Positions 16,501 to 28,500 of a stretch of DNA of 64,000 nt are shown in pieces. Below the pieces are notes generated by a model that worked only from the letters and a program-made list of their open reading frames with translations, made no database searches and was not told where the DNA came from. The position numbers and the translations under genes were made by a program. The stretch is from Elusimicrobiota bacterium (lineage in GTDB: Bacteria; Elusimicrobiota; Elusimicrobia; UBA1565), in assembly GCA_003450735.1 (NCBI GenBank), contig DMEZ01000072.1, positions 22,075 through 86,074 of the forward strand, read 5' to 3'. Each line of letters opens with the position of its first letter. Position 1 is the first letter of the stretch.

Positions 16501-19500
16501 GATGTAGTTCACCGACCCGCGCCAGTTCAGGCTTCCGACCCGGAAATAGTAGGTGCTCGAGGAGAGCAGGCCGGAGACGGTCAGCGTGCTCAGCCCGACG
16601 TAGGGCGTCCGCGTGGAGCGCACGCTCCCGCTGAAATCCGCCGCGGTCGAGGCCTGGAGCAGGTAGCCCTCGCAGGTGCTGGAGTAGTTGATCTCGTAGT
16701 AGAACGGCAGGCGGGGCCAGCCCACCGTGGCGCTCGTGAAGAAGACCTCGAGCGGCTGCCCCTCGCCCGGGGGCAGGTTCGCCAGCGACGCCGTCGAGAG
16801 CATGGCGTAGGCCGTCGTGGCGTCCCAGACCGCTCCGGCGCGGACGAAGTAGGTGGTGTTGGGGATCATGCCGGTGATCTGCAGCTGGGTCACGGACGGG
16901 TTCGGCGTCTCGGAGGACAGCACGGTGCCCGTGAAGTCCTGGCCGGAGGAAGCCTGCACGACGTAGCGCTCGGCATCCACCAGGGTGTAGGTCACGGTCA
17001 TGCTCGTCTCATGGACGGCCGGGGCCTGCGGCTGGCCCGGGGCGTGGCCGGTGCGCGTCTCGGCCGAGGCCGCCCAGTAGTAGGTCGGGAGCAGGGCCCA
17101 ATTGAGCGAGGCCACCCGGTAGTGGTAGAGGGTCTGGGTCAGGAGACCCCGCACCGTGAGGGTGCTCAAAGCCACGTCCAAGGTGCTCGAGGACCGGATC
17201 AACCCGCGGAATTGGCTGTCGGTGGAGGCCTCGAGTTGGTAGCCCCCCGCCGTGTTCGAGGAGCCGAAGGCCGGCCCCGGCAGGGCCGCCCAGTTGACCG
17301 TGATGCTCGTGGGATAGACCGCGGCTGTCTGCGGGACCCCGAGGATGGCCGCCAGGGTCGGGGTCGAGGGCGGGGAGGCCGCGGCGAAGCTCGGCGTCCC
17401 TCCCCAGAGGGCCGCCGCCCGGAGGTAGTAGGTCGTGTTCGCGTGCAGGCCCTGCACCGAGAGGGCCGCGGACGAGAAGGAGGCCGAGGAGAGGAGCACC
17501 CCGCTGAAGTCCTCCGCGGTGGACGCGTCCACCCGGTAGCTGTCCGCGCCGACCAGCCCGAAGGACACCGCGGCGCTGCTCCGTTCGGCCTGCGCGACGA
17601 GCACGGAGCCCGGAGCCGGCCCCTGCAGGGTCTTGGTGGAGCCGGCCGACATGAAGCGGGGGTTCGAGTTCCAGTTCAGGGCGCCGACCCGGAAGTAGAA
17701 CGTCGTGTCGCCGGGGATGCCGAGCAGGGTGAGGGTGCTCACCCCCACGTCGGCGGTCGAGGACGAGTAGAGGACGCCGGAGAAATCCGCCTGGGTGGAG
17801 GCCTGGAGCAGGTAGCCTTCCGAGGTGTTGGAGGAGCCTTCCAGCGCCGCGCCCGGCAGGGGCACCCAGTTCACCGTGACGCTGGTGATGAAGACGCTCG
17901 CGATGTCCGGCCCCGAGGCGGCGTTGGCGAGGGTCGAGGTGGAGGCGGGCCCGGCGGGCGCGGTGGAGGCCTCGCCGTCCCAAAGGGCGCCGGTCCGGAG
18001 GAAATAGGTCGTGTTCGGCTCCAGCCCTTCGAGCGCCAGCGCCGAGAGCAGCCCGTTCGTCGTGGCGGAGGAATGGACCGCCTGGGAGAAGTCCGCGTAG
18101 GTCGAGGCCTCGACCACGTACCCCGAGGCGCCGACGGGCCTGAAGGAGACCGTGAGGCTCGACAAGAACACGACCGAGGCCGCGCCCGCGCCTGGGGCCG
18201 GGCCGATCGGGGTCCGCGTCGAGAGCCCGCTTGTGAAGTTGAGCCGCTCGGTCCAGTTCCGGGTCCCCAAGCGCAGATAGTACGTCTTCTGCGTCCAGAG
18301 GCCCGAGACGCTCAGGGTGCTCGACCAGGCGCTCGCCGATGCCGTCGAGAAGACCGTGCCGGAGAAATCGGCCGCGGTGGACGCCTCGAGCAGGTAGCCT
18401 TCGCAGGTGTTGGACGACCCCGCCACCGACGGCGGCGGGAGCATGCTCCAGGAGGCCGTGAAGCTCGTGATGTGCGTCTGGAGCACCGCGAGGTTCGCCG
18501 CGAGGTTGGTCAAGGTCGCCGTCGAGAGCGGCGCCCCCGGGACGTAGCTCGGCGTCCCTCCCCAGAGGGCCGCCGAGCGCAGGTAGTAGGTCGTGTTCGG
18601 CAGGAGGTCCCGGACCGTGAGGGTCTGGAGGAGCGCCGAGGGCGTCTCCGATGAGCGCACGGTCCCGCTGAAATCGAGGGCCGTGGAGGCCTCGACGCGG
18701 TACCCGGTCCCATCCGTGAAGCCGTAGCTCACCGCGGCGCTCGACACGTACGCGTCCACGAGGGCCTGGACCGCTGGAGCCGGCCCGCGCAAAGTCAAGG
18801 TGGAGCCCGCCGCCGCGAAGTGGGCCGCCCCGGGCCAGTTGAGCGTCCCGAGCCGGAAGTAGTTGGTCGTGTCGCCCGGCATGAAGCGGACGGTCAGCGT
18901 GGTCACCGCGACGTCGGTCGTGACGGAGGAGAACACCAGCCCCGTGAAATCCGCGGCCGTGGACGCCTGCAGGACGTAACCCTCCGACGTGCTCGTGGAG
19001 CCCGCCTGGGCGGCGGTCGGCATGGGGGTCCAGTGGAGGGTTGCGCTCGTGATGAACACCGCCGCGAAGCCGAAGCCCGAGGCGGGGTCGGGGAGCGTCG
19101 AGGAGGAGGAGGAGGCCCCGTAGCTGGTCGCGGCCCCCCAGAGGGCGCCGGCCTTGAAGTAGTAGGTCGTGTTGCGCTCGAGGGAATGAAGAGTGAGGCT
19201 GCCCGCGGACGCGCTCGCCGAGGAGAACACCGTCCCGCTGAAGTCCGCGGCGCTCGAGGCGCGGACCTCGTAGCCGTCCGCGCTCATGAGGCTGAAGCGC
19301 ACGCTCAGGCTGGCCCCGAAGGCCTCGTACACGGCGGCGGTGTCCGGCGGCGGGCCGGGCGCCATCCAGGTCGAGTCGGCGGCCTCGAAGGAGGGGGTGC
19401 CGTTCCAGTTCAGCGTCGCCACCCGGAAGTAATAGGTGGTCTGGGTCGCCAGGCCGGAGAGCGTCAGCGTGCTCTGGAGGACGCTCTCCGTGGCCGAGGA

Positions 19501-22500
19501 GAAGACGACTCCCCGGAAGGCCTGGTCGGTCGAGCCCTCCAGGCGGTAGCCCTCGGCCGTGCTGGAGGAGCCGGCCTCCTCGGCGCTCGGCAGGCGGTCC
19601 CACGCGATCGCGGCGCTCGTGATGAAGACGCGGGCGAAGCGCAGGCCGGCCGGGAGGTTCGCGAGGGTCGCCGTCGAGCCGGCGACCGAGGCGTAGAGGG
19701 TGGTACCGCCCCAAAGCGCTCCGGCCCGCAGGTAGTAGGTCGTGTTCGGGAATACGGTCGGGCTCAGCTGGGCGGGGGAGGCCGGCGTCGCGGAGGAGTG
19801 CACCAACCCGAGGAAGGAGGCGTCCGTGGAGGCCTCCACCACGTAGCCGTCGGCGCCGACCGCGCCGAAGGAGACGGTGAGGCTCGAGACATGGACGGCC
19901 GCGGCCTGCGGCGAGCCGGGGACGGGGCCCGCCAGCATCAGCGCCCAGAGGCTGTCGTCGAAACCGGGGGTCGAGGCCCAGTTCAAGGTGCCGACTCGGA
20001 AGTAGTAGGTGACGCTGGAGGAGAGCCCGCTCAAGGTCAGGGTGCTCAGGGCGATGTTCGCCGTGAAGGAGGAGGTGAGCGTCCCGCTGAAGTCCGGCGC
20101 GCTCGACGCCTGGAGGACGTAGCCCTGCGCGCTGCTCGAGGAGCCTTCCTGGGCGGCCGAAGGCAAGGCGGCCCAGTTCAGGGTCGCGCTGGTGATGCCC
20201 AGCAGGGCCACCTGCTGGGCCCAGACGGCTCTGGCCAGGGTGGGAGTCGAGAGGCTGGAGGCGTAGCTGGGCGCCCCCTCCCATAGCGCCGCGGCCCGCA
20301 GGTAGTAGGTCGCGTTGGGATCGAGGCCCTGCACCGCCAGGGCGTTGACCCAGGGCGAGAGGGTCGTCTCGGAATGGAGCGTCCCCCTGAAGGCGGCGTC
20401 GGTGGAAGCCTCGAGGGCGTAGCCGGCCGCCCCGACGGTGGAGTAGGCCACCATCACGCTCGAGCGGTGCACGGAGAACACGGAAGGGCTCCCGGGCGGA
20501 GGCCCGATCGCGGTGAGGGTCGAGCTGATGCTCGAGTGGTTCTCGCGCCCGCCCCAGTTCCGGACGCCCACGCGCAGGTAGTAGGTGGTGTGGGTCGCCA
20601 GGCCGGTCAAGGTGAGGGTGCTCTGGAACACGCTCGGCGTGGCCGAGGAGAAGAGCACACCCCGGAAGGCGGGGTCGGTCGAAGCGCTCAGCAGGTAGCC
20701 CGAGCAGGAGCTCGAAGAGCCTTCCTCCTCGGCGGTCGGCAGGCGCCCCCACGATACGGTGAGGCTCGAGGGGAACACCTCGAGGGTGTGCCCCCCCAGG
20801 GCCAGGCGCGCCAAGGTCGAGGTGGAGCCCGGGACCGCGGCCGCGTAGGTGGTCACCCCGGACTCGAGGCCGCCGACCCGGAACCAGTAGGTCGTGTTCC
20901 GGTCGAGCCCGGTCACGGCGAGCGCGTTGAGCGCTGGATTGGGCGTCGCCGAGGAGGGCCCGGCGGCCTGGAAGTCCGGATCGGTGGACGCCTCGACGAC
21001 GTAGGCCTCGGTCGCCACGGTCCCCCAGTTGAGCGTGACGCTGCTTTCGTAAACGGCCGCGACGACCGGGTCGGCGGGCGGGGTGCCCGCGACCGTCAGC
21101 GAGTCGACCGGAGAGGTGGGGTTCTCGGCCGAACCCCAGTTCAGGGAGTTGGCCCGGAAGTAGTAGTGGACCCCGGCGCCCAGGCCCGCCACCGTCAAGG
21201 TGCTCAGGAAGACGTTGGGCGTCCAGGAGGATCGGACGATCCCGGTGAAATCGGGCGCGGTGGAGGCCTGCAGGAGGTAGCCCTCCGCCGTGCTCGCCTG
21301 CGGGCCCGCGGGCAGAGGCGCCCAGCTGAACGTGGCGCTGGTGTAGAACACGACCTGGGCCTGGAACCCCTCAGGGGCGTCGGCCAGGGTCGAGGCGGGC
21401 GCCGCGGCCGTCGAGTGGATGTAGGCCCCGTCCCACCAGGCCCCCGCCCGGAGATAGTACGTCGTATTGGCGTCGAGGCCCGTGAGGACCAGGGAGGCCA
21501 GCGACGGGCTCGCCGTGGCGGAAGAGACCAGCGTCCCGGTGAAGTCCGCCGCCGTGGAGGCCTCCGCGGAGTAGCCCGACGCGCCGACCGGCCCGTAGAC
21601 GACGCTCATGCTCGTCAACGACACCTGAGCGGCGGCCGGCGCCAGCGGGCCCAGGCCCGGGGCCGTGCGGGTGGAGGTGGGCCCGACATAGCCGGGGCGA
21701 TCGCCGAAGTTGAGCGTCCCCACCCGGAGGTAATAGGTCGTCCTCGTCGAGAGGCCGGACACGGTTAGGGTGCTCAAGGATACGTTGAGCGTCGCGGAGG
21801 AGTAGACCGCGCCGCTGAAATCCTCCTCCGGGGAGGCCTGCACCAGGTAGCCCGACGCCGAGCTCGACGACCCTTCCGCGGCCGCGGCCGGGAGGGGCAC
21901 CCAGCAGACGGTGAAGCTGGTCACGTGCACGGCCTTGAACTCGACCCCCGAGACCAGCCGAGCCTGGGTGGCGATCGACTCCGGGGTCGCCGCGGCGTAG
22001 GTGGTCGCCCCCGCCTTCACCGAGCCGGCGCGGAAATAATAGGTCGTGTTCGTGTCCAGCCCGAGGACCGCCAGCGAGCTCTGGGCCGGGTTCGCAGAGG
22101 CCGAAGAAAGGAACGCGCCGGTGAAGTCCGGGTCCGTGGAAGCCTCCACGACGTAGGCCTCCCCGTCGCTCAAACCCCAGGCCAGGGAGGCGCTGGAGTA
22201 GTAGACGGCGGTGACCGTGGGGTTGGCCGGCGGCGAGCCCCCCCTCGTCCAGGAGGAGACCCAGAGCTCGAAGTCGGGCGCCGACTGCCAGTTCAGCGAG
22301 CCGGCCCGGAAATAGTAGGTCGTGCCCGCGTTGAGGTTCCGCACCGTGAGGGTGCTCTGCGCGACGTCCGAGGTCGACGAAGAACGCACGATCCCGGAGA
22401 AATCGGGAGCGGTGGAGGCCTGGAGGACGTAGCCCTCCGCCGTGAAGGACTGTCCCGCGGATGCGTCGGGGAGGGCCGTCCAGTCGAGCGTCGCGCTGGT

Positions 22501-25500
22501 ATAGTGCACGGCCACGAGGCGCAGGTCGCTGAGCGGCCGCGCCAGCGTCGAGCCGGGTGAGGCGGCAAGCGCCGCGACCTGCCCGTCCCAGAGCGCGCCC
22601 ACCCGGATATAGTAGGTCGTGTTGTTCTGCAGACCGTCCACGATCAGGGACGCGCCCGCTCCGCTCTCCGTGGACGAGGAGAAGAGCGTCCCGCCGAAGT
22701 CCTGCGCGGTGGACAAATCGACCACGTAGACCTCCGCGCCCACGGGCGTGTAGGTCACGCTCATGCTGGAGCGGAAGGGGGCGCCCATGGCCGGGCTGCC
22801 CGGCGCCGGGCCGGCCACCGTCGCCGTCGATTCGCCGCCTGCGTAGTGGGCGCGCCCGTCATGGCCCAGCGTGCCGACGCGGTAGTAGTAGGTCGTGCGC
22901 GTGGACAGCCCCCCGACGCTGAGGGAAGCCTTCAGCGCGCTCGGCGTGGCCGAGGAGAAGACGGCCCCGCCGAAGTCGGCGTTCTGGCAGGCCTCCAGCA
23001 GGTAGCCTTCCGCCGTGTTCGAGGAGCCCGCCTCGGCCGCCGTCGGCAGGCGCGTCCAGGACACGGTGAAGCTGGTCGCGTAGAGCGCGGCCGTCTGCAC
23101 GTTCGAGACCAGGTTCGCGAGGGTCGGCGAGGAGAGGAAGGCTCCGGCGTAGGTGGTCACCCCGTACTCGAGACCGCCCGCGCGGAGATAGTAGGTCGTG
23201 TTCGGATAGAGCCCGCCCACGCTCAGCGCGGCGAGCGCGGCGTTGGGGGTGGAGGAGGAGAGGAGGAGGGCCTCGAAGTCGGGGTCCGTCGAGGCCTCCA
23301 CCACGTAGCCCTGCGTCGCGGCGGGCAGCCAGCTCACCGTGGCGCTCGAGAGCCCAGCGGCGGAGACGGCCGGGCTGCCCGGGGGGTTCCCGCCGGAGGT
23401 GCGGACCCAGCCGCCGGAAGCCGGGTTGGAGACCGACCCCCAGTTCAGGGACCCGACCCGGAAGTAATAGGTAGCGCCCGCGTTGAGGCCCCGCACCGTC
23501 AGGGTGCTCAAGGAGACGTTGGGCGTCCTGGACGAGCGCAGGAGGCCCGAGAAGTCGCCCGCGGTGGAGGCCTGCAGCAGGTAGCCCGACGCGGAGTTCG
23601 AGGAGCCCTGCTGGGCGGCCTCGGGCAGGGCGGCCCAGTTCAGGGTGACGCTCGTGTAGAAGACCGAGGCCTGCTGGACGCCGGAGGGAGCGTTGGCGAG
23701 GGTGGCCGCCGCCTGCGCGGAGGCGTAGCTGAAGGTCGAGCCCCAGACGGCGGCGGCGCGCAGATAGTAGGTGGTGTTCGGGTCGAGCCCCGCGGGGGAG
23801 AGCACGTCGAGCTCCGGGGAGGCGGTGGCGGAGGAGACGACCGTCCCCGAGAAGTCGGCGGCAGTCGAGGCGTCGACCCGGTAGCCGTCCGCGCTCACCA
23901 GGCCGTAGCTCACCGTGGCACTCGTGCGGTGCAGCGACGCGGCCGGAGCGGCGGGAACGGGGCCGTTGAGGGTAACGCGCGAGGAGAGGTTCCTGAAGTT
24001 CGCTCCGCTCGACCAGTCCAAGGTCGCCAGGCGCAGATAATACGTGGTCTGGACGGCCAGGCCCCGGAGCGTCAGGGCCGACGCGCTCACGTCCAGGGCG
24101 GCGCTCGAGAAGAGGACCCCCCTGAAGCCGGGGTCGGTGGAGGCCTGCAGGAGGTAGCCCTCCGCGCTGTTGGAGGAACCCGCCGCCGCCGCGCTCGGCA
24201 GGGGCGTCCACGCGGCCGTGATGCTCGTGATGAAGACGGAGAGCGCCGGCGTCCCCCCCACCGGGTTGGCCAGGGTGGAGCTCGAGAGCACGATCCCCGA
24301 GAAAAGGAGCGTCCCTCCCCAGTTGGAGGCCGCGCGCAGGTAGTAGGTCGTGTTCGGGAGCAGGTTCTGCGGGGCGAGCTGGATCGTCTGGCCCGAGGAG
24401 GCCGAGGAGAGCACGGTCGAGAAGTCCGCGGCGGTGGAAGCCTGGACGGCGTAGCCGTCGGCACCGACGGCGCCGTAGGAGACCGCGGCGCTCGAGAGCC
24501 CGATGCCCGCGAGCAGCGGGCTGGCCGGGGCGGGGCCCGCCAGGGTATGGAAGGTGAGCACACCCGGGAAGTTCGGGGTGCCGTTCCAGTTGAGCCCGCC
24601 GACGCGGTAGCGGTACTCCACGTCCGAGGCGAGCCCCGTGAGCGTCAGGGTGCTCAAAGAGACGCTCGGGGTAGCCGAGGACTTCACCCCGGAGGAGAAG
24701 TCGGAGGCCTGGGACGCCTGTAGAAGGTAACCCTCCGCCGTGTCCGCCTGCGGCCCGGCCGGGAGCGGCGTCCAGTTGAAAGTCGCGCTGGTGATGAAGA
24801 TCGAAGCGGCCTGCGCGTTGGTCACGTCGGCGCTCAGCGTGGAGGTCGAGAGCGCGGACGCGTAGACCGTGCTCGTCCCCCAGAGGGCGCCGGCCCGGAA
24901 GAAATAGGTCGTGTTGGCCGCCAGGCCCGCGGGGGTGAGGCGGTCGGCCGAAGGGGAGAGGGAGGAGGCCGTGAAGAGCGTCCCGCTCAGGTCCGAGGCC
25001 GTCGAGGCGTCCACGGTGTAGCCGTCCGCGCTCACAAGCCCCCAGGCGATGGTCGCGCTGCTCTTGAAGGAGGCGTAGGCGGCGGGCGAGACCGGAGCGA
25101 GGCCGGCCAGGGTCGCGCCCGAGCCGGCTGGGACGAAGTTCGCCGCGCCGGCCCAGTTGAGCCCGCCGACCCGCAGGTAGTAGGTCTTGGAGGTCGAGAG
25201 CCCCGTCACGCTCAGCGTGCTCTGGCCCACGGCCGAGTTCCTGGACGAGAACAGCGCGCCCCGGAACAGGGAATCGGTGGAGGCCTGCAGGAGGTAGCCC
25301 TCCGAGGAGTCCGCCTGCGGCGCCGCGGGCAGGGCGTTCCAGTTCACCGTCACGCTCGTGAAGAAGATCCCCGCGCCCTGGGGATTGGCCGCGAGAACCG
25401 TCAAGGTGGGGGTCGACACCGGCGTCGTGAGGGCGTAGCTCGTGACCTGGGAGGCGATGGCGCCCGCCCGCAGGTAGTAGGTCGTGTTGGCGGAGAGGCC

Positions 25501-28500
25501 GGTCACGGTCAGGGGAGAGACGACGCCGTTCGCCGTGAAGAGCGTCCCGAAGAAATCCGGGTGGGTGGATGCCTGGACAAGGTAGTTGGGAGCTCCTGAG
25601 AGTCCGAAGGAGACGGTCGCGCTCGTCCGATAGACCGCCGAGGGGACTGGACTCAGGGGAGGATCGTTGCCGTTGGTCCGGGTCGAATAGACGGCCGTAT
25701 AGAAGTTCGCCTGAGACTGCCAGTTCAGGGAGCACGCCCGGAGATAGTAGGTCGTGACGGCGCTCAACCCCTCGACCGTCAAGGTGCTCAAGGAGACGTT
25801 GGGGGTCGAGGAGGAATAGACGATCCCGCTGAAATCGCTCATCGTGGACGCCTGAAGGAGGTAGCCCTCCGATGTGCTCGTGGAGCCCTGCTGATCCGCC
25901 GTGGGACGAGGGACCCAGTTCATCGTGACGCAGGTGGTGAAGTTGACGCCGTAGAGCTGCTCGTTCGACACCGGGTTCGCCAGCGTGACGGCCGACCGGC
26001 TCGAGGCGTAAAGGATGTCGTAGCCCCACATGGCCCCGGCGCGGAGATAGTAGGTCGTGTTGGGATAGAGGTCCGATGGAGTGAGAGCCGCAAGGCCGGG
26101 GTTGTCCGTTGAAGTGGACGTCAGCGTCCCGCTGAAATCGGAGGCCGTGGAGGCTTGCACGACGTAGCCCGAGGCCCCGACGAGGCTGTAGGAGTAGGTG
26201 AGGCTCGAGTTGAAGACCCCGGTCACTTCCGTACTGGTCGGCGCGGAGCCGGTCAGGGTGATGGTCGACACCAGGGGGGCGGTGCTGGACGCCGAAGCCC
26301 AGTTCAGCGAACCCACCCGAAGGTAATAGGTCGTCCTGCCCATGAGGCCTGTTAAAGTCAGGGTGCTCAGGTCCACGTTCATCGTCTTCGTCGAGAGAAT
26401 CGTCGCGGTGAAGTCCGTCTTGCTGGAGGCCTCGAGCAGATAGCCCTCGCAGGACATGCTCGCGAGGGCCATGTCCGTGTTCGGCAAGGGCACCCAGTTC
26501 ACGGTCATGCTCGTCCCGTATACCCTATCGACCTGGAGTCCCGTCGGAGGGAGGGCGAGCGTGGACGTGCTGAAGGGGGCGACGTCCGCGAAGTTCGTGG
26601 CTCCCATATTGATCGCCCCGATCCTCAGGTAGTAGGTGGTGTTGGGGAAAATAGTCGATGTGGGGCTATTGACGAGGGAGAGCCGGGTCAGGAACGTGCC
26701 GGAGGTGGCCGAGGTGCGGATGTGCTGAAAATCCTGGTCGGTGGAGCCTTGCAGGACGTAGCCCTCCGCCACGACCGCGAGGTAGCCCACCTGGATGGTT
26801 CCGGTCGAGACCCCTCGGACCGTGGGCAGACCCGGGGGCGGCACCCCGTTGGAGAGGGTGACGCCCGAGCCGCCGCCGACGTGGTTGGGAACGCCGCTCG
26901 CGTTCAGGCCGCCGGCCCGGAAGTAGTGGGTCTTGTTGGGGTTGAGCCCATACACCGTCACAGTGCTGACCAGGGGGTCCTGACTCACCGCCACGGAGGT
27001 GAGGCCGCTGAAATCCGGGGCGGTGGAGGCCGCGAGCTGGTAGCCGAAGGACGAATCCTTCTGGGGCGCCGGGGACAGGGCGTTCCAACAGAGGGTCGCG
27101 CTCGAGATGTGGACGGCCTTGATCTCGATGTTCGCGACCTCGCGGGTCAGCGTCCCCAGGTTCGTCGGGTCCGTGCTCTGATAGTAGGTCGTGCCTCCCC
27201 AGACCGCCCCGACCCGGTAGTAGTAGAGGGTGTTCTGGTCGAGGCCTTGCAAGGAGAGGCGCTCGAGCGCGGGGTTGTCCGTCGAAGAGGAGAAGCGGGT
27301 GCCGCTGAAGTCCGCCATGGTCGAGGCCTGCGCGACGTAGGCCACGGCGTCCGTGAGCTCGTAGGTGAGGGTCACGCTCGTCTTGGCGAGCGCATAGATG
27401 CTCGGGGAATCCGGAGGGCCCACGGGGTCCCAGGTGACTTTGCCGTTGGGGTCGTACTCGCGCCGCCGCCCCCGGTAGGGGCCGGAGGGAGCGCTGAAGT
27501 ACCAGCTCAGGGCTGAATCCTCCTCCATGACCCGGACGTTGTAGGCCGCGCCAGCCCCGGCCGTGCTGCGGCTCATGGCGAACTGCACCCCGTAGAAGGT
27601 GGCCGCCGACGTGAGCGCCCGCGCGGTGATGAAGGACCCGGTGGTCCTCTCGACCATCCCGAAGAGGTCGAAGGTGCTGCTCGCGAGGCTCACTCCTCCC
27701 GAGCCCGAGAGCTGGAGCCCGTCCGGGTCGAGGTTGCTCATCGTGGCGTAGGCCGCGGTGAAGGCGCCGGAACACACGAAGGAGTAGTAGGGGACGGTGC
27801 CCTCGAAGCTGTCCAGGAGGGCGTAGGCGGTGGCCATCCCGCGCAGGACGAGGCCGGCGCCCGGGGCCACGGTCAGCTTGCTGCGGCCGCGGTTGGACGA
27901 GGCGGCCGAGCCCGCGAATAGGAGGCGCTTCTGGCGGTTCTGGTCGGCGGTGGCCGCTCCGAGCACGAATTCGAGCCGGTCGCCTTCCGCGGGAGCCGGG
28001 CCCTGGGTGAAGCGGAGGGTGAACTGCGTGTTGGAGGCCGGCACGGCCTTGCCGCTCTGATCCCCCGTGAACGAGACGAGGTTCGCGCCGCTGCTGGAGC
28101 CGTCCACGCGCCACTGCCCTGAGCGGTACACGATGCTGACGAGCTGGGTGAGAGCGTTCGCGTCGCTGAGAGCGCTGACGCTGGCCGAATGCCCGCTCCC
28201 CCGCACGAGGGCGGGGACGGTCGCCGTCGAGACCAGCAGGCGCTGGGAATGATCGAGGGTCAGGGTGCTGCCGGAGAGGAGGTAGTCTCCCCAGAGCCGG
28301 AGGGCGCCGAGCTCCTGATTGTGGCCGAAGGAGAGCAGGCTCTTGCCGGGGGCGTCGTACTCGTCGATGGCCGGGAGGCCCGTCAGGTTCACCCGGCGCA
28401 GGGAGAGGCTGGCGGAATGGGCCCCCGTGTCGATGCTCACCGAGGCCCCGTCCGGCGCGGACGCGTCGCCCAGGTCGCCCTCGAAGACGTCCGCGGAGGA

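Noticed and set aside
13747..18654. Very long open frame on the plus strand antisense to the giant gene
   Set aside because: GC-rich codon bias leaves the opposite strand free of stops; the translation is low-complexity Arg/Gly/Ala with no domain, so it is a shadow.
14221..27420. CRISPR array or recent tandem DNA duplication
   Set aside because: Repeats are about 574 bp, coding, and diverged at DNA level; no short identical repeats with unique spacers.
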